This document shows positions 16,138-25,133 of a DNA stretch of 64,000 nucleotides, piece after piece. The notes under the pieces were generated by a model. That model was not told the origin of the DNA. It worked only from the letters and a program-made list of their open reading frames with translations, and did no database searches. A program made the translations under genes and the position numbers. Origin of the DNA: DASSBG01 sp963800395 (GTDB taxonomy: Bacteria; Pseudomonadota; Gammaproteobacteria; Xanthomonadales; Rhodanobacteraceae); contig CAWDBD010000014.1 in NCBI GenBank assembly GCA_963800395.1, positions 372,001 to 436,000 of the forward strand, written 5' to 3'. Within the stretch, counting starts at the first letter, position 1. Every line of letters starts with the position of its first letter.

Positions 16138-16991
16138 TGGACGGGCAGGCCATCGAGCAGCACTTCGATGCGCTGTTGCAGGCGCGCCCGGAACTGCGTC
16201 TGGCCGCGCCGTATTTGCGGACCGATGATGGCATCGCGCAGATGGCACTGGCGAGCATCGAGCAGCAATGGGTTGATGCCGTGTATGCCATCGGCGATAC
16301 CTCAGTGGCGGCTCGCAAGCTGCACTGGTGGGCCGATGAGCTGGCTGCGGCCCGCGAGGGCCATACGCATCACCCGTTGGCGACGGCCTTGTTCGCCAGC
16401 GAGCGTGCCCGGCAGCTCGATGCGGATCTGTGGGGTGCTGCCATCGAGGCGGGTCTGGCCTTGCGCGAAGATCCGCCCGCACGCGATTTCAGTGGCCAGG
16501 TCGAGGCGGCCGAACGTTTCCACGGTGCGCTTGCCCGCCTCGAAACCACCGTGTGTTTCGGTGCAGGCAGCGCGCACTGGCGGGCAGCGCGGCTGGCGAC
16601 ACTGGATCATCTGATGTCGGCGCTGCTGCACCTGGACAAGCCCGGTGTCGACAATGATGTCCTGCCCATGCAGTTGCTGGCGCGGCATGCCCTGGATCGC
16701 GGCGACATGGGCAGGGACACGCCTGCGGGTCGTGCGGCCATGCGCGACCAACTGACGGACTTGCATTCGGCCTTCGCTGATGCCATGTATCTACCCGGTC
16801 CACTGCCGCTGTTGCGCGAGCTCAGCAGCCAGGCTGACCGCTCTCAATTGAGTCGGGCGCTGAAGTCGTCTGCGCCACTGGCCGTGCTGGCCAGTCCGCG
16901 TGGCCGGGTTGGTCCGGCGATGGCCTGGCGCGCCTGGCGCGCTGCGCGCCGCCAGAAACACACCGAACAACAAACGGAAGATTCCGCATGA
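16137..16991 (+). CDS. Phytoene/squalene synthase-family protein, degenerate
   Basis: 284 residues. RKLHWWADELA matches the family's arginine/tryptophan segment (as in HpnC-like and NDUFAF6-like proteins), and the length and helical character fit. The aspartate-rich second motif and the YCxxVAG segment of true synthases are not evident, so catalysis is doubtful. The start shares one base with the mupP stop (TGATG), and folE2 overlaps the end, so it sits in an operon with cofactor genes rather than carotenoid or hopanoid genes. Real role unknown. Confidence 0.7.
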   Translation: MDGQAIEQHFDALLQARPELRLAAPYLRTDDGIAQMALASIEQQWVDAVYAIGDTSVAARKLHWWADELAAAREGHTHHPLATALFASERARQLDADLWGAAIEAGLALREDPPARDFSGQVEAAERFHGALARLETTVCFGAGSAHWRAARLATLDHLMSALLHLDKPGVDNDVLPMQLLARHALDRGDMGRDTPAGRAAMRDQLTDLHSAFADAMYLPGPLPLLRELSSQADRSQLSRALKSSAPLAVLASPRGRVGPAMAWRAWRAARRQKHTEQQTEDSA

Positions 16992-17929
16992 ACGCACATC
17001 CTGAATCGGCAGCCGCGTTGCCAGACGTCGCCAATGACGCCCATGCCGAAGCAGCGGCCGCGCTGGCATGGGTGGGCATGCAGGGCCTGCATGTGCCACT
17101 GCAGCTGGATGCCGATCCGGCACAGTGGCGCTGTGCACCAGGCAAGGTCGGTGCCTGGGTCAACCTGCCGGCTGCAAGCAGCCGCGGCATCCACATGTCG
17201 CGTCTGTATGCACAGGCTGAAAATGTGCTTGCCGGAAGCCACTTGAGCGCTGGCAGTTTGCGTCGCGTGCTTGACGGATTTCTGCAATCGCACGCCGGGG
17301 TCAGTGAGCACGCCCGTGTCCAGGTCGAGTTCGATCTGCTGGCACGGCGAGCGGCACTGTTGAGTGACCGGCACGGCTGGAAGTTGTATCCGTGTCGCCT
17401 GGATGCGCGCATGGCCGGCGGCGAGATGAGCCTCGAGCTCGAGTGCCGAGTGGGCTATTCGTCAACCTGTCCTGCCTCTGCCGCCCTGGCGCGGCAGCTG
17501 ATCCAGCAGCGCTTTGATACCGATTTCACCGGCTCGGAAGCACAACACAAGGCGGTGCATGACTGGCTCGGCAGCGAGCAGGGCATCTGCGCCACACCGC
17601 ACGGCCAGCGCAGCGAGGCCAGGGTGACCGTGAAGCTGGACCCGGCGCATGCTTCGCTACCCTTCGAGGCATTGATAGAGGCTGTCGAAGCGGCACTCAA
17701 GACACCACTGCAAACGGCAGTGAAGCGAGAGGATGAGCAGGAATTTGCGCGCCTCAATGGTGAAAACCTGATGTTCTGCGAGGACGCCGCACGGCGCATC
17801 CATACAGCCCTGGCGAACGATTCACGCTACACCGACTACAAGATCCACTGCGCCCATTTCGAGAGCCTGCACCCGCATGACGCCGTGGCCATGGCGGTCA
17901 AGGGCGTTGCCGGGGGTTATACCGAATAG
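16988..17929 (+). CDS. folE2: GTP cyclohydrolase I, type 2 (FolE2)
   Basis: 313 residues. FolE2 makes dihydroneopterin triphosphate from GTP for folate and can work without zinc. Visible features include YSSTCPASAALARQLI with the catalytic cysteine, then CATPHGQRSEARVTVKL and a C-terminal CEDAARRIHTAL. It overlaps the preceding gene by 4 bp (ATGA). No zinc-responsive (Zur) operator is apparent because it starts inside the operon. The gene ends the plus-strand block that begins at mtaD. Confidence 0.92.
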   Translation: MNAHPESAAALPDVANDAHAEAAAALAWVGMQGLHVPLQLDADPAQWRCAPGKVGAWVNLPAASSRGIHMSRLYAQAENVLAGSHLSAGSLRRVLDGFLQSHAGVSEHARVQVEFDLLARRAALLSDRHGWKLYPCRLDARMAGGEMSLELECRVGYSSTCPASAALARQLIQQRFDTDFTGSEAQHKAVHDWLGSEQGICATPHGQRSEARVTVKLDPAHASLPFEALIEAVEAALKTPLQTAVKREDEQEFARLNGENLMFCEDAARRIHTALANDSRYTDYKIHCAHFESLHPHDAVAMAVKGVAGGYTE

Positions 17930-18036
17930 CGGGGCAGGGGCAGACATCTGCACGATGCCGCGGAACAAAAGCGAAGAGCATCATCGGTAGCCCAGCCTGC
18001 GCAGCCTGAAACCCGTGCCCCCGATCGCGGGCCCAT

Positions 18037-19422
18037 TCAATCAAAGCCGTTCGTGAACAGCTCGTCCCAGCCGGTGGCGCTGTAGTCGGGTGGCAGGTCG
18101 CTGCCCTGGAATATGCCCAGTGGCGAGTAGCTGCTGTAGCCGGGGAACACATAGCCCAGGTGATTATTGCCCTGGCGCCGGATCATGGCTTCGGACAGCA
18201 CTTGCCGGTAGTCGATCGTGACCGGCACGTCCTCGCCCTCGAACAACTGGCTGTCGTCCAGTCCGGCGTACTCGTCGAGCCCATAGACCTGGCCACCGTT
18301 GACCTTGCCGCCCAGCGCAAGCATCACGTTGCCATAGCCGTGATCGGTTCCATTGCTGCCATTCTGGCGCACGCGCCGCCCGAACTCGCTCATGACCACG
18401 ATGCTGGTCCTGTCGGCGTGGTTGGCGCCACCGCTGCCGGCCAGATCCGTGTAGAACGCTGTCAGGCTCTGCGACAAACGCGTGGTCATCTGGTTGAACT
18501 GGTAGTCCTGCCCGTTGTGGGTGTCCCAGCTGGCCAAATCGATGGTGGCGATCTTGAGGCCCACGCCGGCCTTTATCAGTTGCGCAAGCATCTGCAACTG
18601 ATCGGCAAACCCGTCGTTCGGGTAGCTCGCTCCATTGGCCGGGGTGTAGTTGTCGAAATCCATCGGCCGTATCACCGCCAGTGATTCAAGCGTGTGACGC
18701 CCCGCTTCGTGCAGAAGCGAATTGCCCGACCACAGGGCGGGCAGGGTTTCCACCAGACCATTCAGGCCCGCGGGTGGATCGCCCGAATACTGATCCCGCG
18801 CATTCCAACCCCATGCCGAGGTGTCGATGCGAAAATCGTTGCCACTGCCCATCGTGATCGCGTCTGCACCGGAGATCAGACTGGTGGCCGTCATGCTGCC
18901 TGCGCTTACGCCGGGTATGGCCAGGTCGGGAGTCAGGCCCATGCTGGTCATGTGACGCGTAAGCCAGCCGCTGCCGATGCCCTGCTGACCGGGGGTACCC
19001 AGTTCCATGGTGGCCTGTGCATCGAAGTGGCTGCGCGTGACCGGTGCGGGCATGCCCGTACCGAGCACGACCGCCAGGTGGCCGGCGTTGTACAGATCAC
19101 GCAGGCCGCTTGCGTTGGGATGCAGGCCCCAGAGACCATTACTGTTGCCCAGCGGCAATGCGGCGCCGGTTCCGCTCAGGGGAATCTGCAGGTCGGGTCG
19201 GGCCTGCTCGTAGTGGCCGCGGTCGGCACCACCGGTGGGTGGCACGAGGCTCAGCCCGTCGCAGCCCCCGCGCATGAACACCACAACAAGGGTGTCGCTG
19301 GCGCCGGCATTGCCTTCGGCGAATGCAAGGCGCATGACGCCGGGACCGACGCCGGCCACGACAGCACCGGCGCAGCAGGATTTCAGGAAATCACGACGAT
19401 TCAAGGTCGGCATGGCGGTCAC
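18037..19422 (-). CDS. DUF1501 (sulfatase-like) Tat-exported protein with NGFD tail
   Basis: 461 residues. A twin-arginine signal, LNRRDFLKSCCAG, followed by a hydrophobic stretch indicates folded export. The body is a DUF1501 protein (MRGGCDGLSLVPP, then HFDAQATMELG, SEFGRRVRQNGSNGTDHG), related to alkaline-phosphatase-fold hydrolases. Function unproven. Translation is coupled to the DUF1800 gene (stop/start ATGA), the usual pairing. It ends ELFTNGFD, a tail shared in form with the beta-helix protein at 29.7 kb. Confidence 0.88.
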   Translation of the reverse strand: MTAMPTLNRRDFLKSCCAGAVVAGVGPGVMRLAFAEGNAGASDTLVVVFMRGGCDGLSLVPPTGGADRGHYEQARPDLQIPLSGTGAALPLGNSNGLWGLHPNASGLRDLYNAGHLAVVLGTGMPAPVTRSHFDAQATMELGTPGQQGIGSGWLTRHMTSMGLTPDLAIPGVSAGSMTATSLISGADAITMGSGNDFRIDTSAWGWNARDQYSGDPPAGLNGLVETLPALWSGNSLLHEAGRHTLESLAVIRPMDFDNYTPANGASYPNDGFADQLQMLAQLIKAGVGLKIATIDLASWDTHNGQDYQFNQMTTRLSQSLTAFYTDLAGSGGANHADRTSIVVMSEFGRRVRQNGSNGTDHGYGNVMLALGGKVNGGQVYGLDEYAGLDDSQLFEGEDVPVTIDYRQVLSEAMIRRQGNNHLGYVFPGYSSYSPLGIFQGSDLPPDYSATGWDELFTNGFD

Positions 19423-21164
19423 CGTTTCAGGTATTCGGGATTCATCGCCAGCATGCTGACGGCGGTGCGCAGGCGCGACTGCACGTAGTGGGCCTTGAGG
19501 TTGCCGCTGTTCCAGTTGTCGGAGCTCAGATCCAGGGCTTCGCTGGTGCCGGCGTTCTGCTGCATGAAGGCCGTGACCGTGCCGGTCAGCGGCTGCGGCT
19601 GCCAGCCCAGCACGCGATCACTCCAGTAGCTGATGATGTTGGTTGCAGTGGGGTTGCTGACTGCGGACTGGGTCTGCGCCACCACGTCGGCCAGCGGCGG
19701 CGAGCCACTGCTGCGGTCCCTTGGCAACTCGGGCAGGCGCGCAAGCAGCTTCATGGTCATCGCCAGGGTGCCGGTGCTGGCCCAGGCGCCCATGCTGTCC
19801 GGGTAGCCGTTGGGCGGGCCCCAGCGAAACGGCCGATGCCCGGCTTGCTGCAGGCGGCTGAAGAACTCATCGGATACGGTCCAGGTGCCGGTGTTGTCGG
19901 GCACGGGCGTGAAATCTGCGCCGAAGGCACGCAGGGCGCCAAGCGTGGCTTCCAGCGGGCGCTTCATGCCGCTTCCCCAGCCGGTCTTGAACTCGTCCGA
20001 CTCGAGTACCGTGCGCAGCATGATGCTGATCTGGTCGGGATCCGCCAGGTGGTTGGTGAAATCGGACGCTACCCGGTCGATCAGCGAGCTGGAGGCATCC
20101 TCGCCGACAAATCGTCGGCACAGCTTGGTGGCAATGTGCCTGGCTGTGCCCGGATGCGCGCACAGGCGGTCAAGCACCTGCTCGCCGTCGAGCATGGCGG
20201 GCTGGTTGGCGGGCAGGTAGCGGCCAAGAAAGAACTTGTTGTTGTGCTGATGCCATTCGGAGCGGTAGACGAAGGTGCCGTCATTGTCGTTAGGGAACTG
20301 CCAGTTGCCGTTCTTTATGCTCCATCCAGTAAGCGCAGCGGCGGCCTCGTACACATCGTTGTCGACGTATCCGGCCGGGAAGCTGCCCTCGCAATGGATA
20401 TCGGTGAAACCCAGGCAGGGGACTTGAAACGGGTCGCCCGGCCCGTAGTAGTTTTCCACCCCGAGCGTATGCAGCTCGATCAGCTCACGCCCGTAATTCT
20501 CGTTGAAGTTGGCGCCCTTGCTGGCGTAGTTGTCCAGGTAGAACTGCATGCAGGTGGAGCGTGCCACGGTGCCAAGAAGGGTGCGAAAGTTGCCCAGAGC
20601 ATGGCCGCGCATCACATCGCGATCGTACTGCACGAACATCGGCGCACCATCATAGTCGCCCCCGTACACGCTGAAATGGTCGTGCCAGAAACCGACCATG
20701 CGTTCGAACAGTTGCCGGCGGCTGTATAGCGCACGAATGACCATCGCCGATTCGGTTTCGTACAGGGGCAGCAGGCGTGTGTAGTAGTCGCTCTGCTCAT
20801 GGTGCTGCGCCCAGAGCTGCTGCACGCTTTTGCCCAGTGTGCTGAAACCGGCTGATGCCAGGCGTGAATCGCAGGCGCCGTCGTTGATGCCTGCCGGATC
20901 AAGCTGCTGGTTGATCCAGGCCGTCCAGCGGGCACTGTCGTCGCCACCCAGGGCATTGAATGCATCCATCTCTGCCTGAGTGAAGCCATAGGTCGCCTTG
21001 GACAGCCAGCGTACTGCGGCAGGCGGCTGGCTGACTTGGCTGGCGCGTGCGGCAGACCCGCCGATTGGCGGGGCCACGTGTTCTGCTGGCATGCCGGGTG
21101 GGGCCCCGGTCAACAGCCGTCGACGAGATGGGGAGCCGAGTGCGGCTTCGTTGCGGGCTTGCAT
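19419..21164 (-). CDS. DUF1800 family protein
   Basis: 581 residues, DUF1800: AVRWLSKATYGFTQAEMDA, the WHDHFSVY segment, NENYGRELIELHTLGV and LCRRFVGEDA are all typical. The family almost always accompanies DUF1501 and is thought to act outside the cytoplasm. No convincing signal peptide is seen; SRRRLLTGAPP near residue 13 could be a degenerate Tat motif. The biochemical role is unknown. It is first in the two-gene operon. Confidence 0.88.
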   Translation of the reverse strand: MQARNEAALGSPSRRRLLTGAPPGMPAEHVAPPIGGSAARASQVSQPPAAVRWLSKATYGFTQAEMDAFNALGGDDSARWTAWINQQLDPAGINDGACDSRLASAGFSTLGKSVQQLWAQHHEQSDYYTRLLPLYETESAMVIRALYSRRQLFERMVGFWHDHFSVYGGDYDGAPMFVQYDRDVMRGHALGNFRTLLGTVARSTCMQFYLDNYASKGANFNENYGRELIELHTLGVENYYGPGDPFQVPCLGFTDIHCEGSFPAGYVDNDVYEAAAALTGWSIKNGNWQFPNDNDGTFVYRSEWHQHNNKFFLGRYLPANQPAMLDGEQVLDRLCAHPGTARHIATKLCRRFVGEDASSSLIDRVASDFTNHLADPDQISIMLRTVLESDEFKTGWGSGMKRPLEATLGALRAFGADFTPVPDNTGTWTVSDEFFSRLQQAGHRPFRWGPPNGYPDSMGAWASTGTLAMTMKLLARLPELPRDRSSGSPPLADVVAQTQSAVSNPTATNIISYWSDRVLGWQPQPLTGTVTAFMQQNAGTSEALDLSSDNWNSGNLKAHYVQSRLRTAVSMLAMNPEYLKR

Positions 21165-21253
21165 GGCGTGCTCCAGGGACAGCGCTGGGCTAACAAACTA
21201 GTTGCATGCCCATAACGGGTCTGTGATCAGGCGCGCAGTTCCGGCCTGTCCGG

Positions 21254-22297
21254 CTACACCCCGACAATGCGTGGTTCGGGCTCCAGCATGACGCCGAAGC
21301 GCTCCTTCACCCCGGCCATGACACCCTGGGCAAGCGCCCATAACTGGGCGCCGGAGGCCTCACCGTGATTGACCAGAACCAGCGCATGGCGATTGGAAAT
21401 GCCGGCGTCGGCTTCACGCGAGCCCTTGAATCCGCATGCCTCGATCAGCCAGGCTGCAGACAGCTTGATGGCATCGTCTGCTGCCGGCCAGTGCGGCAGA
21501 TCCGGGTTGTCCGCGAGCAGGTCCCTGGCCGTGGCCGCATCCACCAGCGGGTTCTTGAAGAAGCTGCCGGCGTTGCCGATCACGCCCGGATCAGGCAGCT
21601 TGCGGCTGCGCAGACGGACCACGGCCTCGGCCACGTGGAAGGGTGTCGGGCGGGTGATGCCCATGCGTCCAAGCTCCTCGCTGATCCCCGCGTAGTCCAG
21701 CCGCAGCTCGCGCTCGCGAGGCAAGCGGAAGCGGACACCCGTGATCACGTATTGGTCCGGCTGCTGTTTGAACACGGAGTCGCGGTAGGCAAAACGGCAT
21801 TCACCGGGTGCCAGTTCCGCTATCCTGCCCGCCGCGCGGTCCCAGGCCTCGACCGATTCGATGAACTCGGCCACTTCGGTGCCGTAGGCGCCGATGTTCT
21901 GCATTGGCGCGGCGCCCACCAGGCCGGGAATCAAGACCAGATTCTCGAGCCCGGCATAGCCCTGACTGAGCGACCAGCGCACAAAGTCATCCCAGGACTC
22001 GCCGGCGGCCACGGCGATCGAGGTATCGTCGCCGTCCTTTTCGACCGCCACACCGCGATTGGCCATGACCAGTACCGTGCCGGCAAAGTCATCGGCAAAA
22101 AGCACATTGCTGCCCTGGCCTAGCACCAGCAGCGGGCCGGAGCGAATGGCGGGCAGTTGCAGGACGTCCGGCAGCCTGGAGGCATCGTGCAGCTGCACCA
22201 GCCACCTGGCTTTGGCCGCTACCCGCAAGGTGTTGTGCCGGGCCAGCGAGGCATCCTCGGCAATCGCGTAGCCGCCCATGTCGGTTGCCCGGTTCAT
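21254..22297 (-). CDS. murB: UDP-N-acetylenolpyruvoylglucosamine reductase MurB
   Basis: 347 residues, type I MurB. FAD-dependent reduction making UDP-MurNAc for peptidoglycan. Start region SLARHNTLRVAAKARWLVQL, FAD-binding LLVLGQGSNVLFAD, then GLENLVLIPGLVGAAPMQNIGAYG, catalytic YRDSVFK and GSFFKNPLV with the active serine. The start overlaps the pyrD stop by 4 bp. ATG at 22297 was chosen; another ATG is six codons later. Confidence 0.96.
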   Translation of the reverse strand: MNRATDMGGYAIAEDASLARHNTLRVAAKARWLVQLHDASRLPDVLQLPAIRSGPLLVLGQGSNVLFADDFAGTVLVMANRGVAVEKDGDDTSIAVAAGESWDDFVRWSLSQGYAGLENLVLIPGLVGAAPMQNIGAYGTEVAEFIESVEAWDRAAGRIAELAPGECRFAYRDSVFKQQPDQYVITGVRFRLPRERELRLDYAGISEELGRMGITRPTPFHVAEAVVRLRSRKLPDPGVIGNAGSFFKNPLVDAATARDLLADNPDLPHWPAADDAIKLSAAWLIEACGFKGSREADAGISNRHALVLVNHGEASGAQLWALAQGVMAGVKERFGVMLEPEPRIVGV

Positions 22298-23325
22298 GAT
22301 GTCTGCTCACTTTGGCGGTGGATTTCATTCACGCACTCGGCGACCAGGCCCGGGCCTCGATAAATCAGCCCGGAATAGATTTGCACGAGTTCGGCGCCGG
22401 CCTGAAGTTTCTCTGCGGCATCGCAGCCCTCGAGAATGCCGCCCACGCCGATGATCGGCGTGTGCGCGCCAAGTCGCTGACGCATCCCCCCGAGAACCTG
22501 ATTGGACTTGTGCAGCAGCGGCCGTCCGGACAGGCCACCGGCCTCGTTGGCAAGCGCCGAAGTCTCGACACCGTCGCGCGACAGCGTGGTGTTGGTGCAG
22601 ATCAGTCCGTCGATAGCATTGCCTGAGAGTACCTCGGCCATGGCGTCCATTTGCGTTTCATCAAGGTCGGGCGCGATCTTCAGCAGCAGCGGTTTTCGCG
22701 CGCCATGCTGCGAGGCGAGCTTGTCCTGCTCTTCGCGCAGAGCGCTGACGAATCCGCGCAAGGACGCCGCATCTTGCAGGTCACGCAGTCCCTTGGTATT
22801 GGGCGATGAAATATTCACCGTGACGTAGCTCGCCAGCGGATAGACCCGACGCAGGCAGACAAGGTAGTCGTCGATGGCCTGATCATTCGGGGTATCGAAG
22901 TTCTTGCCGATATTGATACCCAGAATGCCGTTGTAGTCGGTGCGCTCGACATTGCGAACGAGGGCGTCAACGCCATCATTGTTGAAACCCATGCGATTGA
23001 TGATGGCCTGTTCCTGCGGCAGCCGGAACAGTCTTGGCCGGGGATTGCCCGGCTGCGGTCTTGGTGTGACGGTACCGATTTCAATGAACCCGAAGCCCAG
23101 GCTTGCCAGGGCATCCAGGTGCTCGCCATTCTTGTCCAGTCCCGCAGCCAGACCAACCGGGTTGGGGAAGTCGATGCCGAGTGCACGAACCGGGTGTTCG
23201 GGTGCCGGCCTCGCGATCCAGTGTGCGAAGCCGCTGCGCTGGGCAACGCCCAGAGCGTACAGCGTCAGGCGATGCGCGGTTTCGGCATCCAGTGCAAACA
23301 GCAGTGGTCGCAGACGCTCATACAC
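22294..23325 (-). CDS. pyrD: Dihydroorotate dehydrogenase (quinone), class 2
   Basis: About 343 residues from a GTG giving MYERLRPLLFALDAETAH, the family beginning; an in-frame TTG 11 codons earlier (23358) is the alternative. Oxidises dihydroorotate to orotate with FMN and passes electrons to ubiquinone at the inner membrane. Motifs: NPVGLAAGLDKNGE, VNISSPNTKGLRDLQ with catalytic serine, LLLKIAPDLDE and GGLSGRPL. Coupled to murB. Confidence 0.95.
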   Translation of the reverse strand: MYERLRPLLFALDAETAHRLTLYALGVAQRSGFAHWIARPAPEHPVRALGIDFPNPVGLAAGLDKNGEHLDALASLGFGFIEIGTVTPRPQPGNPRPRLFRLPQEQAIINRMGFNNDGVDALVRNVERTDYNGILGINIGKNFDTPNDQAIDDYLVCLRRVYPLASYVTVNISSPNTKGLRDLQDAASLRGFVSALREEQDKLASQHGARKPLLLKIAPDLDETQMDAMAEVLSGNAIDGLICTNTTLSRDGVETSALANEAGGLSGRPLLHKSNQVLGGMRQRLGAHTPIIGVGGILEGCDAAEKLQAGAELVQIYSGLIYRGPGLVAECVNEIHRQSEQTS

Positions 23326-23452
23326 GTGGGCGGTGATCCGTGCTGGTGGCGACGGCAATGCGATTGAGAAAGACGATCATGAGCATGGCTGTTTGCCCGG
23401 GCTGTGGGAGGAACCGTGCATGATGGCATATCACCGACTGATCAGAACGTGT

Positions 23453-24232
23453 TCAACCGTTCAGCGCCTGGCCGCCGTCCACGGCAATGATTTGGCCGGT
23501 GACCCAGCCCGCCAGGGGCGAGGCCAGAAAAAGGGCCACGTTCGCCACGTCGTCGGGATTTCCGAAGCGGCCGAACGGTATCGAGTCGAGCACCGACTGA
23601 TAGCGCTCCGGCTTGTCCTTGTGCACCTGATCCCATATGCCACCGGAAAACTCGATGGATCCCGGTGCAATGGCGTTGACGCGAATGCCGTGGCTGGCCA
23701 GCATCAATGCCTGGCTTTGCGCGTAGTGGTTCAGTGCTGCCTTCAGTGCAGCATACGGTGGGCCTTGTGGTCGCGGACCGAGCGCGGCAATCGAACTGGT
23801 GTGGATGATGCTGGCATGCTTCGACCGCACCAGAAAATCCTGGGCTGCCCGTGACGCGCGGACAGCTGCCAGCAGATCGACATTGAAATCGGCGATCCAG
23901 TCAGCGTCCTCGCGTGCATCGAAGCCGTAGCCGGTGGCGTTGTTGATCAGTACATCGATGCCGCCCAGGGTTTCGGCAGCCGAGCTGACCCAGGCGTCGA
24001 TCTGCTCGCCGTCGCCCAGGTCGCAGCTTCGGGTGTGAACGTCGCTGGCGCCATCGCTTTGCAGTTCGGTCGCGACGCGCGCCAGCGCCTGTTCACCACG
24101 TGCGCAGATCGACACACTGGCGCCGCACCGGGCAAATGCGCGTGCCATGGCACGGCCGATGCCCTTGCTGGCGCCGGCAACGAGTATCCGATAGCCGGTG
24201 AAGTCGAACGGCGTGTGCGGGAGAGCGCTCAT
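23453..24232 (-). CDS. SDR-family oxidoreductase
   Basis: 259 residues. Short-chain dehydrogenase: cofactor loop ILVAGASKGIGRAMA (TGxxxGIG with Ala for Thr), NNATG, catalytic serine in IIHTSSIAAL and Y-x3-K in YAALKAALN, and the C-terminal IIAVDGGQAL. Arg/Ser pattern after the second strand (ICARGE) suggests NADP. Substrate unknown. ATG overlaps a small upstream ORF stop. Confidence 0.85.
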   Translation of the reverse strand: MSALPHTPFDFTGYRILVAGASKGIGRAMARAFARCGASVSICARGEQALARVATELQSDGASDVHTRSCDLGDGEQIDAWVSSAAETLGGIDVLINNATGYGFDAREDADWIADFNVDLLAAVRASRAAQDFLVRSKHASIIHTSSIAALGPRPQGPPYAALKAALNHYAQSQALMLASHGIRVNAIAPGSIEFSGGIWDQVHKDKPERYQSVLDSIPFGRFGNPDDVANVALFLASPLAGWVTGQIIAVDGGQALNG

Positions 24233-24354
24233 GCGGGCAGCCCGGGGTCGGCCAGCGGGCGCTGTTGCGCACGGCAAGGCGTGCCGCGAGCGCGGGTGTA
24301 TGCCAGGCCGCAGCGCTCGATTCTGCGCCGATGCAATCGCTTGAGCTGAGCCAT
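24229..24354 (-). CDS. Putative 41-residue basic protein between maiA and the SDR gene
   Basis: Begins MAQLKRLHRRRIERCGLA one base after the maiA stop, and its own stop overlaps the SDR start (ATGA). It is rich in arginine and has two cysteines. Such exact coupling on both sides supports real translation, but no family was recognised and it could simply be a translational bridge. Confidence 0.4.
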   Translation of the reverse strand: MAQLKRLHRRRIERCGLAYTRARGTPCRAQQRPLADPGLPA

Positions 24355-24355
24355 C

Positions 24356-25015
24356 CTACGGCGCATCCGGCTGCTGCTCGGGGCTGGCACGCTGAAATGG
24401 TTCAAGCGCGAGACAAGCCGCATTGATGCGGCCGATGGTCGGAAAGGCCTGCATGTCCACGCCCCAGCGGTTTGCGTTGTAGACCTGCGGTACCAGACAG
24501 GCATCGGCCAGGCCGGGGATATCGCCCTGGCAGAATTCGCCCGTATCCGGGTGATCGGCCAGCAGAATTTCCAGCGCCCGGAAACCGGACTCGATCCAGT
24601 GTCGCGACCACTGTTTGCGTTGATCGGGGTCGGCGTGGAGCTCACTCTCCAGATATTGCAGCACACGCAGGTTGCCTATGGGGTGAATTTCGCAGGCGAC
24701 AAGCTGGGCCAGGGCACGGGCGCGGGCACGGTCGCGGGGATCATTCGGCAACAGTCGACTACCGTCGGCATAACGCTCGTCCAGATACTCCATGATGGCC
24801 AGCGACTGGGTGTAGACACGGCGACCGTCGCGCAGGGTGGGCACCATTTCCTGCGGGTTGATGCCCGCATATTCAGCCGAGTGCTGCTGACCACCATCAT
24901 GCACCAGATGCACCGGCTCGATCCGATACTCCAGTTCCAGCAGGTTGAGCGCAATGCGCACGCGGTAGGCGGCAGTGGAGCGCCAGTAGCTGTACAGGGT
25001 CAGGCTGTGATCCAT
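24356..25015 (-). CDS. maiA: Maleylacetoacetate isomerase / zeta-class glutathione S-transferase
   Basis: 219 residues. LYSYWRSTAAYRVRIALNL contains the zeta-GST active-site S-x-RVRIAL motif; INPQEMVPTL and QSLAIMEYLDERY complete the glutathione site; the helical C-terminal domain has GDIPGLADACLVPQVYNA. Isomerises maleylacetoacetate in tyrosine degradation. Fumarylacetoacetase and homogentisate dioxygenase are not adjacent, so another GST role remains possible. Divergent from pgk (118 bp). Confidence 0.87.
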   Translation of the reverse strand: MDHSLTLYSYWRSTAAYRVRIALNLLELEYRIEPVHLVHDGGQQHSAEYAGINPQEMVPTLRDGRRVYTQSLAIMEYLDERYADGSRLLPNDPRDRARARALAQLVACEIHPIGNLRVLQYLESELHADPDQRKQWSRHWIESGFRALEILLADHPDTGEFCQGDIPGLADACLVPQVYNANRWGVDMQAFPTIGRINAACLALEPFQRASPEQQPDAP

Positions 25016-25133
25016 GACGGGTCTCCGATTGGCAGAGCATGCGTATTGTTGCACACCCATTTGCGCCACCAGGCCTGGCCGTCGACAATAGACGTCTCCC
25101 TTCACAAGAGTCCGCGCCAAGCGGGGTGTTGCC

